64,000 bases of DNA from Datisca glomerata. Lineage: Eukaryota > Streptophyta > Magnoliopsida > Cucurbitales > Datiscaceae. The notes below the pieces were generated by a model. That model worked only from the letters and a program-made list of their open reading frames with translations, was not told the DNA's origin and ran no database searches. Position 1 is the stretch's first letter. Each line of letters starts with the position of its first letter. Made by a program: the position numbers and the translations under genes. Positions 33,137 to 44,699 of this stretch are shown here, piece after piece. The stretch is from positions 911,564 to 975,563 of the forward strand of contig QANY01008203.1 of the NCBI GenBank assembly GCA_003255025.1. Reading direction: 5' to 3'.

Positions 33137-33782
33137 TGCATATGTAATATATTTAATTTTATATATTCATTTAAATATTAATAAATATGCATGTTGTGTG
33201 TTGAAGAATAATGAATTGACATTTGATTTGATGTTGTATAAGAAATGTATTGGGGGGAAGAATGAAGAAAAGATAAGTGGATGGTGGGTCATGGGTACAC
33301 GATGGCTACACAATCGTTGTGTAGTGTACACGATCATCGTGTATAGTACACATGTAATATATTTAATTATATATATATATATATATAAATATGGAGGTTG
33401 AGTGTTGAAGAAGAATGAATTGGCATTTGATTTGATGTTGTCTAAGAAAATTATTGGGGGAAAAAGAAGAAAAAGTAAGTGGATGGTGAGTTATGGGTAC
33501 AAGATGGCTACACGATCGTCGTGTAGTGTACACGATGACTACACGATCATCTTGTAATGTCAACGATGACTACACGATTGTCGTGTAGTCATCGCGTACA
33601 TTACACATGTAATATATTTAATTTTATATATTTATTTAAATATATATAAATATGAAAGTTGAGTGTCGAATAATAATTAATTAGCATTTGATTTGATGTT
33701 GTGTAAGAAAAATATTAGGAGAAAATAAAGAAAAAGTAAGTGAATGGTGGACCATGGGTAGACGGCCACACGATCGTCGTGC
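33137..33782. repeat. Long-unit minisatellite with palindromic arms, three copies
   Basis: Units start at about 33137, 33350 and 33603, each with (C)ATGTAATATATTTAATT. They continue through TTGATTTGATGTTGT and AAGTAAGTGGATGGTGG and end in an arm of TACACGATCGTCGTGTAG and GTGTACACGAT variants. Unit length is about 180-255 bp, varying with the number of arm repeats. The fourth copy is at 35190-35360 and its arm continues at 38812. Confidence 0.85.
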
Positions 33783-34098
33783 CTTTTGACTCGCAATACA
33801 CGTTTGGGATAAGAATTTGGAATGTTGTGGTCATTGTAGGTGCTTCTTTGTGCCATACGAAGCCAAAAAGATCCAATGGGACATGTCTAGGCGCAAACTA
33901 GATGAACTTGTCTAATTTTGGATCTTTTTAGCATGGCATGTAATTGAACAGACTTTTGACCCTCTATGGTAGAAAAAGGATTACCGCTACTGCTCGGATT
34001 GCTCAAAATGTGTTTGTATCGACAAATGTCAATTTCCTTGTGATAAAAAAGCAAATGGAGAATAGGTGGAGAGTAATAAGAGAAAAGAATGAAAAAGT
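33783..34098 (+). pseudogene. Copia integrase-end fragment
   Basis: CAAAATGTGTTTGTATCGAC at 34004 (protein QNVFVSTNVNFL) is close to 56404 (QNVFVSTNATFL) in the large Copia element. It stops at 34098, directly before an LTR start of the same family, so most of pol has been deleted. Upstream text to 33783 is unassigned. Confidence 0.55.
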
Positions 34099-34205
34099 TG
34101 TTGGGCATAGTGCACTCAAAACATGTGTTTAGGCATTTTTAATATAAAATTAATGAAATTACATTTTTCTTATAATTGTACTTTTAAATTATTGTTGAAT
34201 AATTT
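34099..34205 (+). repeat. LTR start fragment of the 48277-60504 Copia family
   Basis: TGTTGGGCATAGTGCACTCA then TTACATTTTTCTTATAATTG, as in the LTRs at 48277 and 58276. It ends at AATAATTTAT. Confidence 0.75.
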
Positions 34206-35189
34206 ATCCTCATTAGTCAAAAAGCAGGATTTGCTATAGTTAAAACATATAATTAGAATGTGTAAAATTCATGAAGCACTAGAAACTTCTTGCAGATGAT
34301 TCTTAAGATTTGTTCTAGGCTTATCTTAATTCTTACCATGGGGAGAAACTTCTTCATTTCATATTTTTGGATGGGGGTATAACAACTGAAATTAGTCGAA
34401 GTGCACGCAAGCTTGCCCAACCGTCATAATTAATTATATTTTTATTTCTATATTGCGACGGTTTATGTAACCACCACAAATGTCTTTGAGGGGTTACTTA
34501 ATTTTTTTAAATTAGATTTAGAGTTAGGTAAACGGTTTTGGACTCTAAACTAATTTGTTACCGGTCGAATAAATGTTTTGGTCTACTAAAACTCAAAGTT
34601 AGTTCAGGAGTTATTTGTGATACGATATCAAGACTACATTTCCAATCCATGTAATTTTCACCAGTAAGTTTGTTCACGTGTTTAAGAAGGAGATATTTTG
34701 GAAATACACAATCACATAACGCATTTTCTCATCAGCATAACAACTTTTTCGATATTAGAAGACTTGAAGCTCAGTATCAGGAGGCAGTTATTCGTGAGGA
34801 AAAATACTTGAAGGATCGTTGGATATACTGACTTCGATTTTGCTGGATGCCAATATAGTATAAAATCTACGTTTCACACACCTCATCAGAAGTATTGTGA
34901 CATACCTCGCCTTCAACGAGGTGCCGACACGCACATCAGGTTCGTATTATAAATTTGAGGTCAATAACCATTGAAATTAGTCCAATATATGTCGATAAGA
35001 CTGTTCACGCATCATTTGCATCTCATTGGATACTAAATCCCGATTGACCTGTAAACCACAAAAATAGGATTTTAACCACGCAAAAAAAATCTGAACTTAC
35101 GACCAGATCATAGTTATCTTATTGATATAGTTAACTTGTAAAGACTAGAAACGTTGTCCCTTTTTATTTTTAATTGCAGGAACGACCAG
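34206..35189. other. Unassigned, with one LTR fragment
   Basis: 34495-34600 (TTAGATTTAGAGTTAGGTAA and CTAATTTGTTACCGGTC) resembles the LTR family at 31870 and 38410. The rest contains no frame or repeat that I can assign. Confidence 0.45.
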
Positions 35190-35360
35190 CTTCATGTAAT
35201 ATATTTATTTAAATATGAATAAATATGGAGGTAGAGTGTTGAAAAATAATGAATCGACATTTGATTTGATGTTGTGTAAGAAAAATATTGGGGGAAAGAA
35301 TGAATAAAAAGTAAGTGGATGGTGGGTCATGGATACACTATGACTACACGATCGTCAGAA
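35190..35360. repeat. Fourth minisatellite unit, interrupted by a solo LTR
   Basis: TCATGTAATATATTTATTT through GACTACACGATCGTC matches the units at 33137-33782. Its palindromic arm resumes on the far side of the insertion at about 38812 (ATCGTGTAGTGTACACGAT). Confidence 0.8.
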
Positions 35361-35678
35361 TGTTGGATCGGGTTTTAAAAATTTGAGGAAAAATAATGAA
35401 GCACGAACGGTTTGTACGTGGAAAATAAAAAAAAATTCACATCAATTAGTTAATCATATTAAATATAAAACTTTTTATGATTGTGCATATTTAGATTGAC
35501 GTATTTAGAAGAGGTAAAAATAATATTATATCTTTCTTGTATCGAAGAAGTTCTGACTTGATGGAATCTTATTGACTGTCTTGCGTTCTTCATTCTTCGT
35601 AAAACTTGAATTAATTTTTGCACCAACAACCACTCGTAGGATTTAGAAATATATCTCAATAGAATGTTGTCAGGAAAT

Positions 35679-37239
35679 ACTACAAGAATCATGGGCTTTA
35701 GGGACCGAACTTTTGACTTAACAGTTGGTCAAGACTTAACAATTGATAATAGATCTTTATGAAACAATGGATTTGCAGGCAGAGCTACAAGATCAACTTT
35801 CATATGAATCCTAGAGTTAGTAGTAACTACAAGAGTGATAAATATCATAAACATATGAGAACAAGCCTTTGGATACAAACCTTATAAGAAGTATCACCAA
35901 GTCTAGGGTTATCTGTGGATGTGTAGGGAACCAATACAGGAAGTTAACGGAGATGAGAAAAGTGGAAACCCCATCTTTAAAATGAAAAGCACAAGTTTAA
36001 ATTGAGTGAGTAGGTGATATTACAAGATCGTTTAAGAGCTCAGCATTTACAACTAAATACAAAGTGTACCTCGCCCAAGCAGAAGCATATCCTCGCAATA
36101 ATTTAGGTCACAGACACGCAGCTTCAACTCCTTTCCACAATCAAACATGAAGTTGAAAAGTAATAAAACAAACATAAATTAACTTTAATTAATTTAACCA
36201 ATCCTAGAATGAACGGTACAACTTTCCCAGAAGTTGTATAGATAGAAGAGAAGCCAAAGGGGAAAATTGAAATCAACTTCCTTTTTCCAACAATCTCAGA
36301 AACAGAAAAATCAGTCATTGTGAACTCAATAAAGTGAAACCCATAAAACTGTAGCCAAGAACAACATGATCCCAATGATAGAGAGCAATAGGGAGAAGAT
36401 GAAAAATGGGTCAATAAGATCAGACGAGGAAGATGTAAGTATGAAGAAATTCCAAAAAGGGCATTGAAAATTTAATACCTGGGATTTGATAGTCGAACGA
36501 AGAAGGCGATCGATGCTCATATTTTGCTTTATCTACAACCAGAAAACATGCAAGAAAAAAAGCGTGGTCTAATGGCTACTGAGAGAGAAGATGATAGAGA
36601 GAGAGAGAGAGTAAAGAGTGTACCCGATGAGGGTTCTGAAAAGGAGAAGTAAGAAGGGAAGAAGGAGAAAGAAGAACAAAGAAATGGAAGATGACATGAG
36701 GGAGACGACTGACGAGGTTGAGGTAGACGGCTGACGAGGTTGAGGGAGACGACTGACGAGGTTGAGGGAGATGACTGGTGAGGGTTTTGCAACTTGCAAT
36801 TTAGATGAGGTTAAGGGAGACGACTGACGAGGGAGACGTGGAAGATTGTAATCTACAATTTAGATAGGGTTAAGAAAGAAGGGAAATGAGGCTTAGCTCT
36901 GTCGCAGGTGAGGGGATGGGGGAATTGGTTCTGCGCGCAGTGAGGACAATAGTTTTAGGTTTCCATCTATTGTAGCGAAAATAATAGTTGGTCAGTAAAG
37001 ATCCTACTTTAACAACAAACATATAATTTCATCGTAAAAATTATGATTTTTATTGACGAATTTGAATTTTCCTTGGCAAAAGCCTAAGAAACATTTCACG
37101 CTCCCTCTCCTCCGTTCCTAGGTAAAACATCTGAATCTTTTGTATCAACAAAAATTTTGGTCGTCAAAGTAGGCTTTTAGCCACAAAATTAATTTCGTGG
37201 CTAAAAGTTTGGTCACTAAAAGTGATTTTTCTTGTAGTG
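35679..37239 (+). mobile_element. Small non-autonomous CACTA element, target duplication AAT
   Basis: The right end is ...GATTTTTCTTGTAGTG; the left end is ACTACAAGAATCATGGGC, lacking only the first C. Subterminal text matches on opposite strands (GACCGAACTTTTGACTT against GACCAAACTTTTAGCC). AAT stands on both sides (35676-35678 and 37240-37242), and removing the element restores continuity with the related LTR at about 30700. 1561 bp, no transposase. It holds a short tandem repeat at 36690-36840 and minus-strand low-complexity frames. Confidence 0.85.
36690..36840. repeat. About 21-bp tandem repeat, roughly 5 copies
   Basis: GGAGACGACTGACGAGGTTGA recurs with small changes, the last copies separated by GGTTTTGCAACTTGCAATTT. 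Confidence 0.85.
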
Positions 37240-38811
37240 AATTGAGTGTAGGCTCTCAAAACAACAAAAGATGAAAGATAAAATTTTCTCTCATTCCTCT
37301 AGATTTCGGCGGCAACAGGGAGGAGAGAGAGAAATTGCTTTCTTTGCTCTGTATAATCATACACTGTGATCAGGGTTGTGACAACACGCTTAAGGAGGCA
37401 ACCCTAATGTCATCCCTTATATAAAGATTACAGAATTTACATATATACCCCTTATACTGTAAATGATCAAAATTCTCCTCATTTTACTGTAATTGTCAAA
37501 ATTTTACATCTCCCTAGAACCAATACTGTGTCTAAATTTATCAATCTAAATTGATAAATTAAATTGAACTCCATCAATTAATTAATCAATTTCTTGTATT
37601 TACTAATTATCCAATAATTAGTAAATAATAATTAATTAATTTGAATATTAATTTTTGCTCTTCACTACTTTAGTGATGATACCCATCACTTATGTGTTAA
37701 GGAAATATACGTTGGTCCAAAACACATTTTTGGTCCAACTGGCGTTGTTTCTCATTCCTGTCATTATGAGCTACTCCTGAAATCGAATGGACCCATATGA
37801 ATAAAGCTATAGGATTCAAATACTCGGTGAATTTATCTTTATGAATTCCCGATCTATTTAATCCTGAAATCGTACGATTCCACTATAGGTCCTATGCTGA
37901 ATCAACTCTCGATTCATGCACGTTACATTTCCTGTTGGTACAAATAAATACTTTTTATTTCATGGTCCACATAATATTTTACTATGTTACCCACGAATAT
38001 CAGTAATAAGAGCGGGATGTAAAATTACCATTTATCCATCTAGTTATTACTTCCTTAACTCTTTCATTGACTGTGAATAAGAAAGACATAATAGTGAATT
38101 GTCTCACACAAATCACCATATCTTATTCAATGATTTATTTCATCGAGTACCTGGCCAGGTTTATTTATTCACACATCCATCAATAAAGTATAAAGTGATA
38201 TTATTGCATTTTGCAATCTCACCACGAATTCCATATCTGTGAATCATGTGACACCAACGTAGTTGAATCACGATCCCAACAACAAAGGTATTGTCCGACA
38301 ATTCGAACTCACTCATTTGGCGTATCAAAGACTGCAAGTAACTAAGTCAAGTTTTGTATTCACCCCAGGATTAAAGTAATCACAAAAATACCCTTAAGGT
38401 TTAAATAATTATATTTAGAGCTAGATAAATTTTGCTCCAAACTAATTTGTTACTAGTCTATTCAACATGTTTCATAACATATCCAGGTCAACCGTTAGAG
38501 TCTCCACTCCAATGCCCCAAGATCGACATCGTTTGTTTCAACCTAACAGTCGTAATCGTATCGATTGCGTAATCGATCTTAAAACTGTGAATAACATTCT
38601 AAACTATTTCAAAAGAATTTTTCTGGAAGATCTCTCAGTTTTTACTCCTCTTACGTTGACAATAGTTCCAAGATTCGAGTAAATTATAAACACACTTCAA
38701 TTAATAGAAAACTTTCATTCGTTCATTAAATTCAGTAATATAAATATTTGAGAAATAACTAAATTCTCATAAATAGTTATTACACCTTACTTTATGGACA
38801 TAATTCTAACA

Positions 38812-38960
38812 TGATAGTTATCGTGTAGTGTACACGATAACTACATGATCGTCTTGTAGATATCGTGTAGTGTACACGGTGGGTACACGGGCGTCGTGGA
38901 ACTATCATGTAGACTATAAGATGTATACACGGGTGTCATGTACCCCCATTTCTCGACATT
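38812..38960. repeat. Remainder of the palindromic minisatellite arm
   Basis: ATCGTGTAGTGTACACGATA and TACACGGGCGTCGTGG variants continue the arm broken at 35360. Confidence 0.75.
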
Positions 38961-39014
38961 TTCTCTCTATCTATGCTCTATGTTCTGTCTTTCTCTCTCT
39001 CTCTACCTTCTCCC

Positions 39015-39130
39015 TCAAAATTAACAAAACTCACAAAAATTAACAAATGTTAACAAAATTCATAAAAATTAACAAATGTTAACAAAATTCATAAAAATTA
39101 ACAAAACTCATTAAAATTAATAAAATTTAT
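39015..39130. repeat. About 28-bp AT-rich tandem repeat
   Basis: AAAATTAACAAATGTTAACA and AAATTCATA alternate over four to five units. Confidence 0.85.
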
Positions 39131-40440
39131 TTTGTTGTGTTTAATTTTTGAGAAAATGGATTTCTAAGAGAGTAAGAGATGAATATAAAAGATGAATAGA
39201 GAGTATGTGAGTCAATATATAAAAAGAGTAACGAAGAAAAAAAAAATAAAGAAAATGTGTACTAGAAGCTAGCTAAGCAGAAAATATAAGAAAGGAATAA
39301 TTTAAAATGCTTTATCAATGATTATAATTTAGCAAAAAACCACAAGCAGAAACCCTAATTTTGTGCACGTATAAATAAGCTATAATTTCCCCAATTGCTC
39401 ACATCTCTACTGAATCTGAATCTGAGCCTGAAGCACAGGACTCTTTCTTCTTCTCCAAAATCTATATCATCATATTCTTTGGTTTATATTCCCTATGTAT
39501 GTCGTATAATGAATTTTCTTTTATCCTTTCTCTTTTTATTTTCGAATCCAATGGCATCAACTATGTCTCCTTATGCTTATTTATCAATAGCAGTAGGAGT
39601 ACGAAGAGATGCAACATCGATTTAATAGGTGCTTCATGGACAAGCAGATTCGGATTCTCATGGATTCTCGCTATTTCTCGTTGGCTCCACATTTTTTCTC
39701 GCCTTCCACATCAAAACAAATTCTAATCTATTTGGTTTCTTTTATTCCCTTAAAATTTTAATTGAATTTTTGTATCTGGATTTGCTCAATGATGATTGAT
39801 TTTTGCTTTAACCACACCGAACAGAGGCTAAAGTTGGTTTCTTTACTCTCTTTGGTTTAAGATTTGAAAAATGACTTCACGTTGCTTGATATTTCTTGAT
39901 GACTCTTTAATCTATGTGTAGAGGCTGGGATCTGTTTAGCCTCTTCTCATAGATTGAGGATGAGAGATTTTTCAAGCATTTTGAGAAGTGGGTTTTTCTT
40001 GGCTTAAACTTTTTAGAGTTACCCATTTTAAGTTTCTCATGTGGAAAACCCTGGCCTTTTTCTGAGAGCAATCAACTTCTATTTCTTATTTGTTTTCATG
40101 ACCCCCCCCCCCCCCCCCNCCCCCCCCCCCCCCCGGCTCTGATTTCTAATTTAGACTACTGGTGCAACAACTCGATCGCAGCAGTTTCTGAAAAATAAGA
40201 ACTTTGTCTTTGGTTTTGGAGGAAATACAATCTTTAGTTATCAAAATGAGAAAATAACATCTATGCTCACATATTCTGAGTTAATTCTGGTCAATGATGA
40301 ACTACCTGGTGTGCTTGATTGAAAATGCCCGATGTATGATTAGAACTAAATTACTCAAAATTGAAACATTATTTTCCAACAATAATTAAAGTTTAACATA
40401 GGTGATAGAGTTTATGGGGATTTGAATGCATCATTGAATA
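39131..40440. other. Intergenic, 3' side of the GDSL gene
   Basis: No gene recognised. Overlapping frames at 39395-39726 are in two phases and match nothing. A 33-base poly-C run with one N (40102-40134) is likely a sequencing or assembly weak point. The 3' UTR of the GDSL gene should begin just below 40441. Confidence 0.5.
40102..40134. repeat. Poly-C run with one ambiguous base
   Basis: 33 positions, all C except N at 40119. Length is unlikely to be exact. Confidence 0.9.
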
Positions 40441-42931
40441 TTAGAGGATTGGCGAAGGAGAAGGAGATGGTGAAAGAGAATGTGGAGGAAGTGAAAATAG
40501 GGTGGAGAAAAGCTTTCGAGCAAGAACAGCATTTGCTGCATCAGATGGATGAAAAGCATCCCAAAACACATACTCACTTCTGTTGCTGCACAGCTTTGAG
40601 TTTGGCAAGCATAGCCCACCTATTGTTGTGTCTACATTGCAGCATGATGTGTTTGATATCTTAAAACCTGAAAAATCATTAAAATAATATTCATGGAAGA
40701 ACTTTTGAGAAAAATATAACCTAAAAGATAAGTCATTTTGAAATAAAGTGTCTAAATTTTATAAAATTGGAAATCCTAATCTATTTTTTTTGTAATCAGA
40801 CAATTTTATCCTTCATCATTTTAAAATTTCAAGTAACTTAAAACCTTCGATATAAGCAAATATAATTACTTAAACATTTCAATCTATTTAAATATTTAAA
40901 GTAGTGAAGAATAAATTGTCATTTCAAAGAAGAATTCAGTATTCTTTTAGATCATTTAATATTCTTCAAAGTCATCTACACACGTAAAAAAAGATACCCA
41001 CATGAGATTGAATGACAAATTTTTTTCTGATTTTGTTGAAAAGATAGTTAAGATTATTGTACCATAAGAAGAATGGTTGGTAATGAGATCAAGAACAGCA
41101 GGGTAAGTATCAGCAAAGATAAGATGTGCATTAGGGAGGTGATTGTTGATGTAAGATAATAGACTTTGGACTTTGGAGTTGAATTCAACAACCCATTCAT
41201 TCACTCTCTTTAGACATTGCCCTTTTCTTGACTTCACCCTCTGTGAAGGAATGCATCCCAGTGGTCCAAGCCCATGTATCACCATTTTCCTTGCTCCTAG
41301 TTTGTACATCCTCTGTCACAAACAAATGAACTTCTATTATCATTTATGTCATGCCTTCATCCAACTCCTTAAGTGGCTGTCAATTCAGTATTTCCCTTAA
41401 CTCTCAGTTTAACTGTAGTTGACAGATCCACTGACAAAAAGTGTATACTTTAAGAGTGTAATTTGTATTTTACCTAAAACTAAAAAAGGTAGATAAAAGT
41501 TGTGTAGAGTAAGGGAGAAAGTTTTAACCAAGAGTTGCTGGTCTAATGTGGAGACCAAGAGCTGTACAAATTCATCATGGGTGTACTGTTGCCCATCTGC
41601 TAAAAATGGTTGCAAGAAGTTGTTGACATAGTCATTGCTGCCTGAAAAAGAAATCATATATTTCTTCTCAAAAAATATATGTTCACTACTTACTGATAAA
41701 AAGGATTGTTTCAGTACTCCATGATTATGATGAATCCAGTAGAACTAATATTGACAAAAAATAAGCCTGTGGTTAAGGTTCGCACTCTTAGTTACATCTA
41801 AAAAGTACATAATAAGATATATATCGGCGAAACTACTCATTTAGTTTAATAAGCATAATATGTTTTTTAGATCAACTTAGTCACCAAACATTTGTAACTC
41901 AATTTCCATTAAGTCTTCATTGTCTCTTCTGTAAGTAAAACTTCACAAAGTATATATGACGTCGTCTTGTTACATTTGCTAACTAAGACGTGCTTAAAGT
42001 GTGTATTCATCATTTCTGTTTTACATGTCATTATTTCGATAAAAGTTTGCTTATACGTAGATGATAATGACTTGAATGAGAAGATGTATAAAGTTCTGAT
42101 TTAGGAAAGAAAAAAGAGTCATTTATTCATAGTTTAGCCAAATTATATGAAGCAATTATAAGTAATGATGATGAGGAGATATATACCAATTCCAATAAAG
42201 TACATGGCCTCATTGCAGTGCTTGTTAGCAGCTTCCTCTCCAATTTTAACCTTGATTGCTTCCTTTGTCTTGTTGAAGTTTTGAATTTGATCATCAAAAG
42301 ACAATCTCTGAATCTACAACATATAAATAATATCATCAAATTCAATTTTCTCATGAGATTAAAAATCAGTAATAATTCAAATAATATTTGAAAATTGGGA
42401 GTACAAAATGTATTACAAAATAAAGTCCAGTGTCATTGAGAATCCCTGCTCCACCCGATGCATAATTAACCCCTTTAAGCAGTGCTTCATCATTTGGTGC
42501 TAATGAAAGGTATGGAGGTGGAGATTTTATTCCAAGCTTTGCAGCTGCGGATTTCACAGAAAGAAGTTCCATTAACTAAAAAAGAACAGAACTACATAAA
42601 GTAACATTTTAATCTCTCTAATTTAGCCCCTCAAACTTGCATATTTGAGGCTAAACCATCAAATAAGATACGTGAGCGTACATATAATATCACCGATGGT
42701 TCTTCCATTGGTGAACCTTCCAGTAGCTCGTCCACCGGGATAATCAACACCATACCATGGATAATTAGACTTAGCTAGTGAATATTGAAGATAATTGTTG
42801 TTTCCTACTTCTGTCAATGAATCACCAAACACATATGTCACCAAATTAGATGCTACTAAAGAAACTGACGCTGCAATAGCCAGAAAAAGCAAAGCAGCAG
42901 CCAAAGCAAGCCTTAGCATTCCCATTTTCAA
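40441..42931 (-). CDS. GDSL esterase/lipase (At5g37690-like)
   Basis: Six exons, read 42931-42682, 42544-42417, 42313-42187, 41641-41529, 41312-41063 and 40667-40441 (250, 128, 127, 113, 250 and 227 nt), give 364 codons plus stop with GT-AG junctions and consistent phases. Residues 1 to about 28 form a signal peptide, so the enzyme is probably secreted. SGNH motifs are complete: block [16 protein letters not shown] with catalytic Ser38, block [13 protein letters not shown], block III FIGIGSNDY (Asn171), and block [13 protein letters not shown] with Asp326 and His329. Length is normal for plant GDSL lipases, which hydrolyse esters of lipids or cell-wall and cuticle compounds. Two start codons are possible (residues 1 and 3). 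The closest protein I recall is Arabidopsis At5g37690. The substrate is unknown. Confidence 0.95.
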
Positions 42932-42966
42932 CTTTGCTACAACTTTTGGTAATGAAATTGAGAGTA

Positions 42967-42976
42967 TGTATATATA
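42967..42976 (-). promoter_or_regulatory. TATA box of the GDSL gene
   Basis: Minus-strand CTATATATAC lies about 40 nt upstream of the first ATG. This implies a very short 5' leader, or use of another start site. Confidence 0.5.
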
Positions 42977-43396
42977 GAAGTAAATGACTTGAAATTATAG
43001 AACCTCTAGAAGCAGCAAAAGGGGATATTTAGTCACACCCATTTCTTCAAGAATGAAATCTGAAGTGGGTGTGCCTGAAAAAGGCCCAAGTCCTTTTGCT
43101 AATTAAGATGTGATTATATTTATTTTGGTGGGTAATGGTCTCTCTCTATAGCAGTTGGCCAACTGACATATCAATAAGTCATCGCTGTTAGTTTTGTTAG
43201 GTTCTTACTCCTTTTTTTCTCCTAGAAAAATATACAGCATTCATTTACCTACTAGTTGATAAGTGGAATCTAACGGTTCTTGAAAATTTAAAAAAACATA
43301 CATGTGACACTTTGTGTAAGAGTATGTAATTTAGGAGGAAGAAGTAATGTATTCTCTTATTATATATTTATGTATATATATATTTCATGGTTTCAG
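42977..43396. other. Spacer between the GDSL promoter and the POLH fragment
   Basis: About 420 bp, AT-rich. Its right end (polypyrimidine then TTTCAG at 43396) is the captured or retained intron acceptor of POLH. Confidence 0.5.
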
Positions 43397-44557
43397 TTCA
43401 ATGCGAGGCGATGAGGCAAAGAAAATTTGCCCAGCAATTCAGCTCGCCCAAGTTCCAGTATCGCGTGGTGAAGCAGACCTCAAGAGTTACCGTGATGCCA
43501 GTTCAGAGGTCTTCGGGATCATTAATTTTTGCACTACTTTGTGTTGGTTGATCTTAGTTGGAGTTGTTTGACTGATAAAATAATCGTATGAACTTCTATC
43601 AAATATGCAGGTGGCGTCTGTTCTTTCAAGCAGGGGAACATGTGAGAGGGCTTCAATTGATGAAGTATATCTTGACTTGACAGATGCAGCAGAAACTGCT
43701 CATGAGAGCTTGTAGAATATCAATGAGTGTTTGAGAGAAAAGAAGAAGAAAAGAAAAATCAAAGAAAGAATGAAAAGTGAATGGATTTGTGTGATGGAAA
43801 TAGAGTGGAAATTTGTCTCATATTGAAAATTCAAGAATATAATGTTGTGTTTATAAATCTAACACTCATGCCTTGAGTTAAACCCCAAGGGGCACCCCAC
43901 ATTTTGTGGGGAAGAGAGGACCTGAATGACACATGGTCATTCCTTCACACCCGCTGCCGTCCGGCCGGCCGGCTCGGCTCGGTTCGGTACGGTACAATCA
44001 AAAGATTTATTTTTTGGATAAATTTTCTTTGATTTATTTGGAGAGGAAGAAAATATCTCCAAACAGAATCTGTAAATTAAAATATCTCTTTGGCTTTCTC
44101 TCTAAGCTTTAAACGTTATATAAGAATAGGGCATTAGCTTCGTTTTAAAGTGAACAACACTCAATCACCAAGCATCCTGCATATTGAGAGAAATACAAAA
44201 GGAGTTCTGTGAGGGTCAGAGTAATCTGTGGCTGTACTCTGACTTAGAACATTGTATCCTGCAAAGACGATTCGTCGTAGTCTCCAAGCACCTTGTGGAG
44301 GACGATTATTGTCTTTAGGACATTGCTTTCGAGCAATCTTCGATCTACATAGTATTTTCAGTTCTTATTTTGCTGTAATCGTTTTTCGTTTAATCTTGTT
44401 TATTAGATCTGATAAATTTTGCTGCAATCGTTTCTATTGCATTTACATTGTAATCGTTCCATATTTATGTGTAATCGTTGGTTAATGAAAGCATCTTATT
44501 CCATCTCTACACACAACAATGAAGAGGCTCTTAAATCTCATATTTTGGGTCTGAATT
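43397..44557 (+). pseudogene. POLH: DNA polymerase eta (POLH) fragment, split by a solo LTR
   Basis: Exon piece 43397-43508 reads SMRGDEAKKICPAIQLAQVP then VSRGEADLKSYRDASSE. A 102-nt intron (43509-43610, GT-AG) is followed by 43611-43710: VASVLSSRGTCERASIDEVY then LDLTDAAETAHES. The frame breaks at an LTR (43711-44511) and resumes as NEEALKSHILGLN (about 44518-44557), followed by a GTGAGG donor. This is the palm region of Y-family polymerase eta, which copies past UV lesions; SIDEVYLDLTDA holds its catalytic acidic residues. The first exons (including the first catalytic aspartate) and everything after LGLN are absent. A small indel at the LTR border breaks the frame as well. Confidence 0.9.
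43711..44511 (+). mobile_element. Solo LTR inserted in the POLH exon
   Basis: 801 bp bounded by TGTAGA and TCTACA, perfect 6-bp inverted ends with TG...CA. A TATA-like GTTATATAAG at about 44115 and a transcribed-leader-like stretch follow. POLH coding sequence lies on both sides. The expected 5-bp target duplication is not evident (GAGCT left, CACAA right). Inside is a GC-rich repeat of CCGGCCGG and CGGTTCGGTACGG at 43965-43995. Confidence 0.7.
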
Positions 44558-44699
44558 GTGAGGTCAGATACTTGCTTGGTGTGCAATTTCCATACTTATG
44601 CTTGGAGAATTTATCATAATTGTACGAGTAAGTATCAAAATTGTAATGGTTCAATGCTAATTCAAATTGCAACTACATCAACAGTTTTGAGGGAGGGTA
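44558..44699. other. POLH intron remnant and spacer
   Basis: Follows the POLH donor site. A (TA)n run lies at 44706-44720. No further POLH exon was found. Confidence 0.5.

Larger units (their letters stand above)
35361..38811 (-). mobile_element. Solo LTR (1.9 kb) interrupted by a small CACTA element
   Basis: Segments 35361-35678 and 37240-38811 together match the LTR at 30383-32280. On the minus strand it begins TGTTAGAATTATGTCC and ends CCCGATCCAACA, both ends TG...CA. There is no internal element sequence on either side, only minisatellite, so this is a solo LTR left by recombination. No matching target duplication was found (CAGAA left, TGATA right). Confidence 0.8.

Noticed and set aside
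36529..36799. Serine-rich minus-strand ORFs in the small CACTA element
   Set aside because: They translate a 21-bp tandem repeat and GA-rich simple sequence in two frames.
39395..39726. Small protein gene
   Set aside because: Two overlapping frames, serine- and leucine-rich by composition only; no splice or homology support.
42366..42572. Exon 2 of the GDSL gene starting at the upstream MELLSVKS
   Set aside because: The acceptor CCGCAG at 42545 gives the conserved GDIISAKLGI join; the longer form would insert extra residues into a conserved region.
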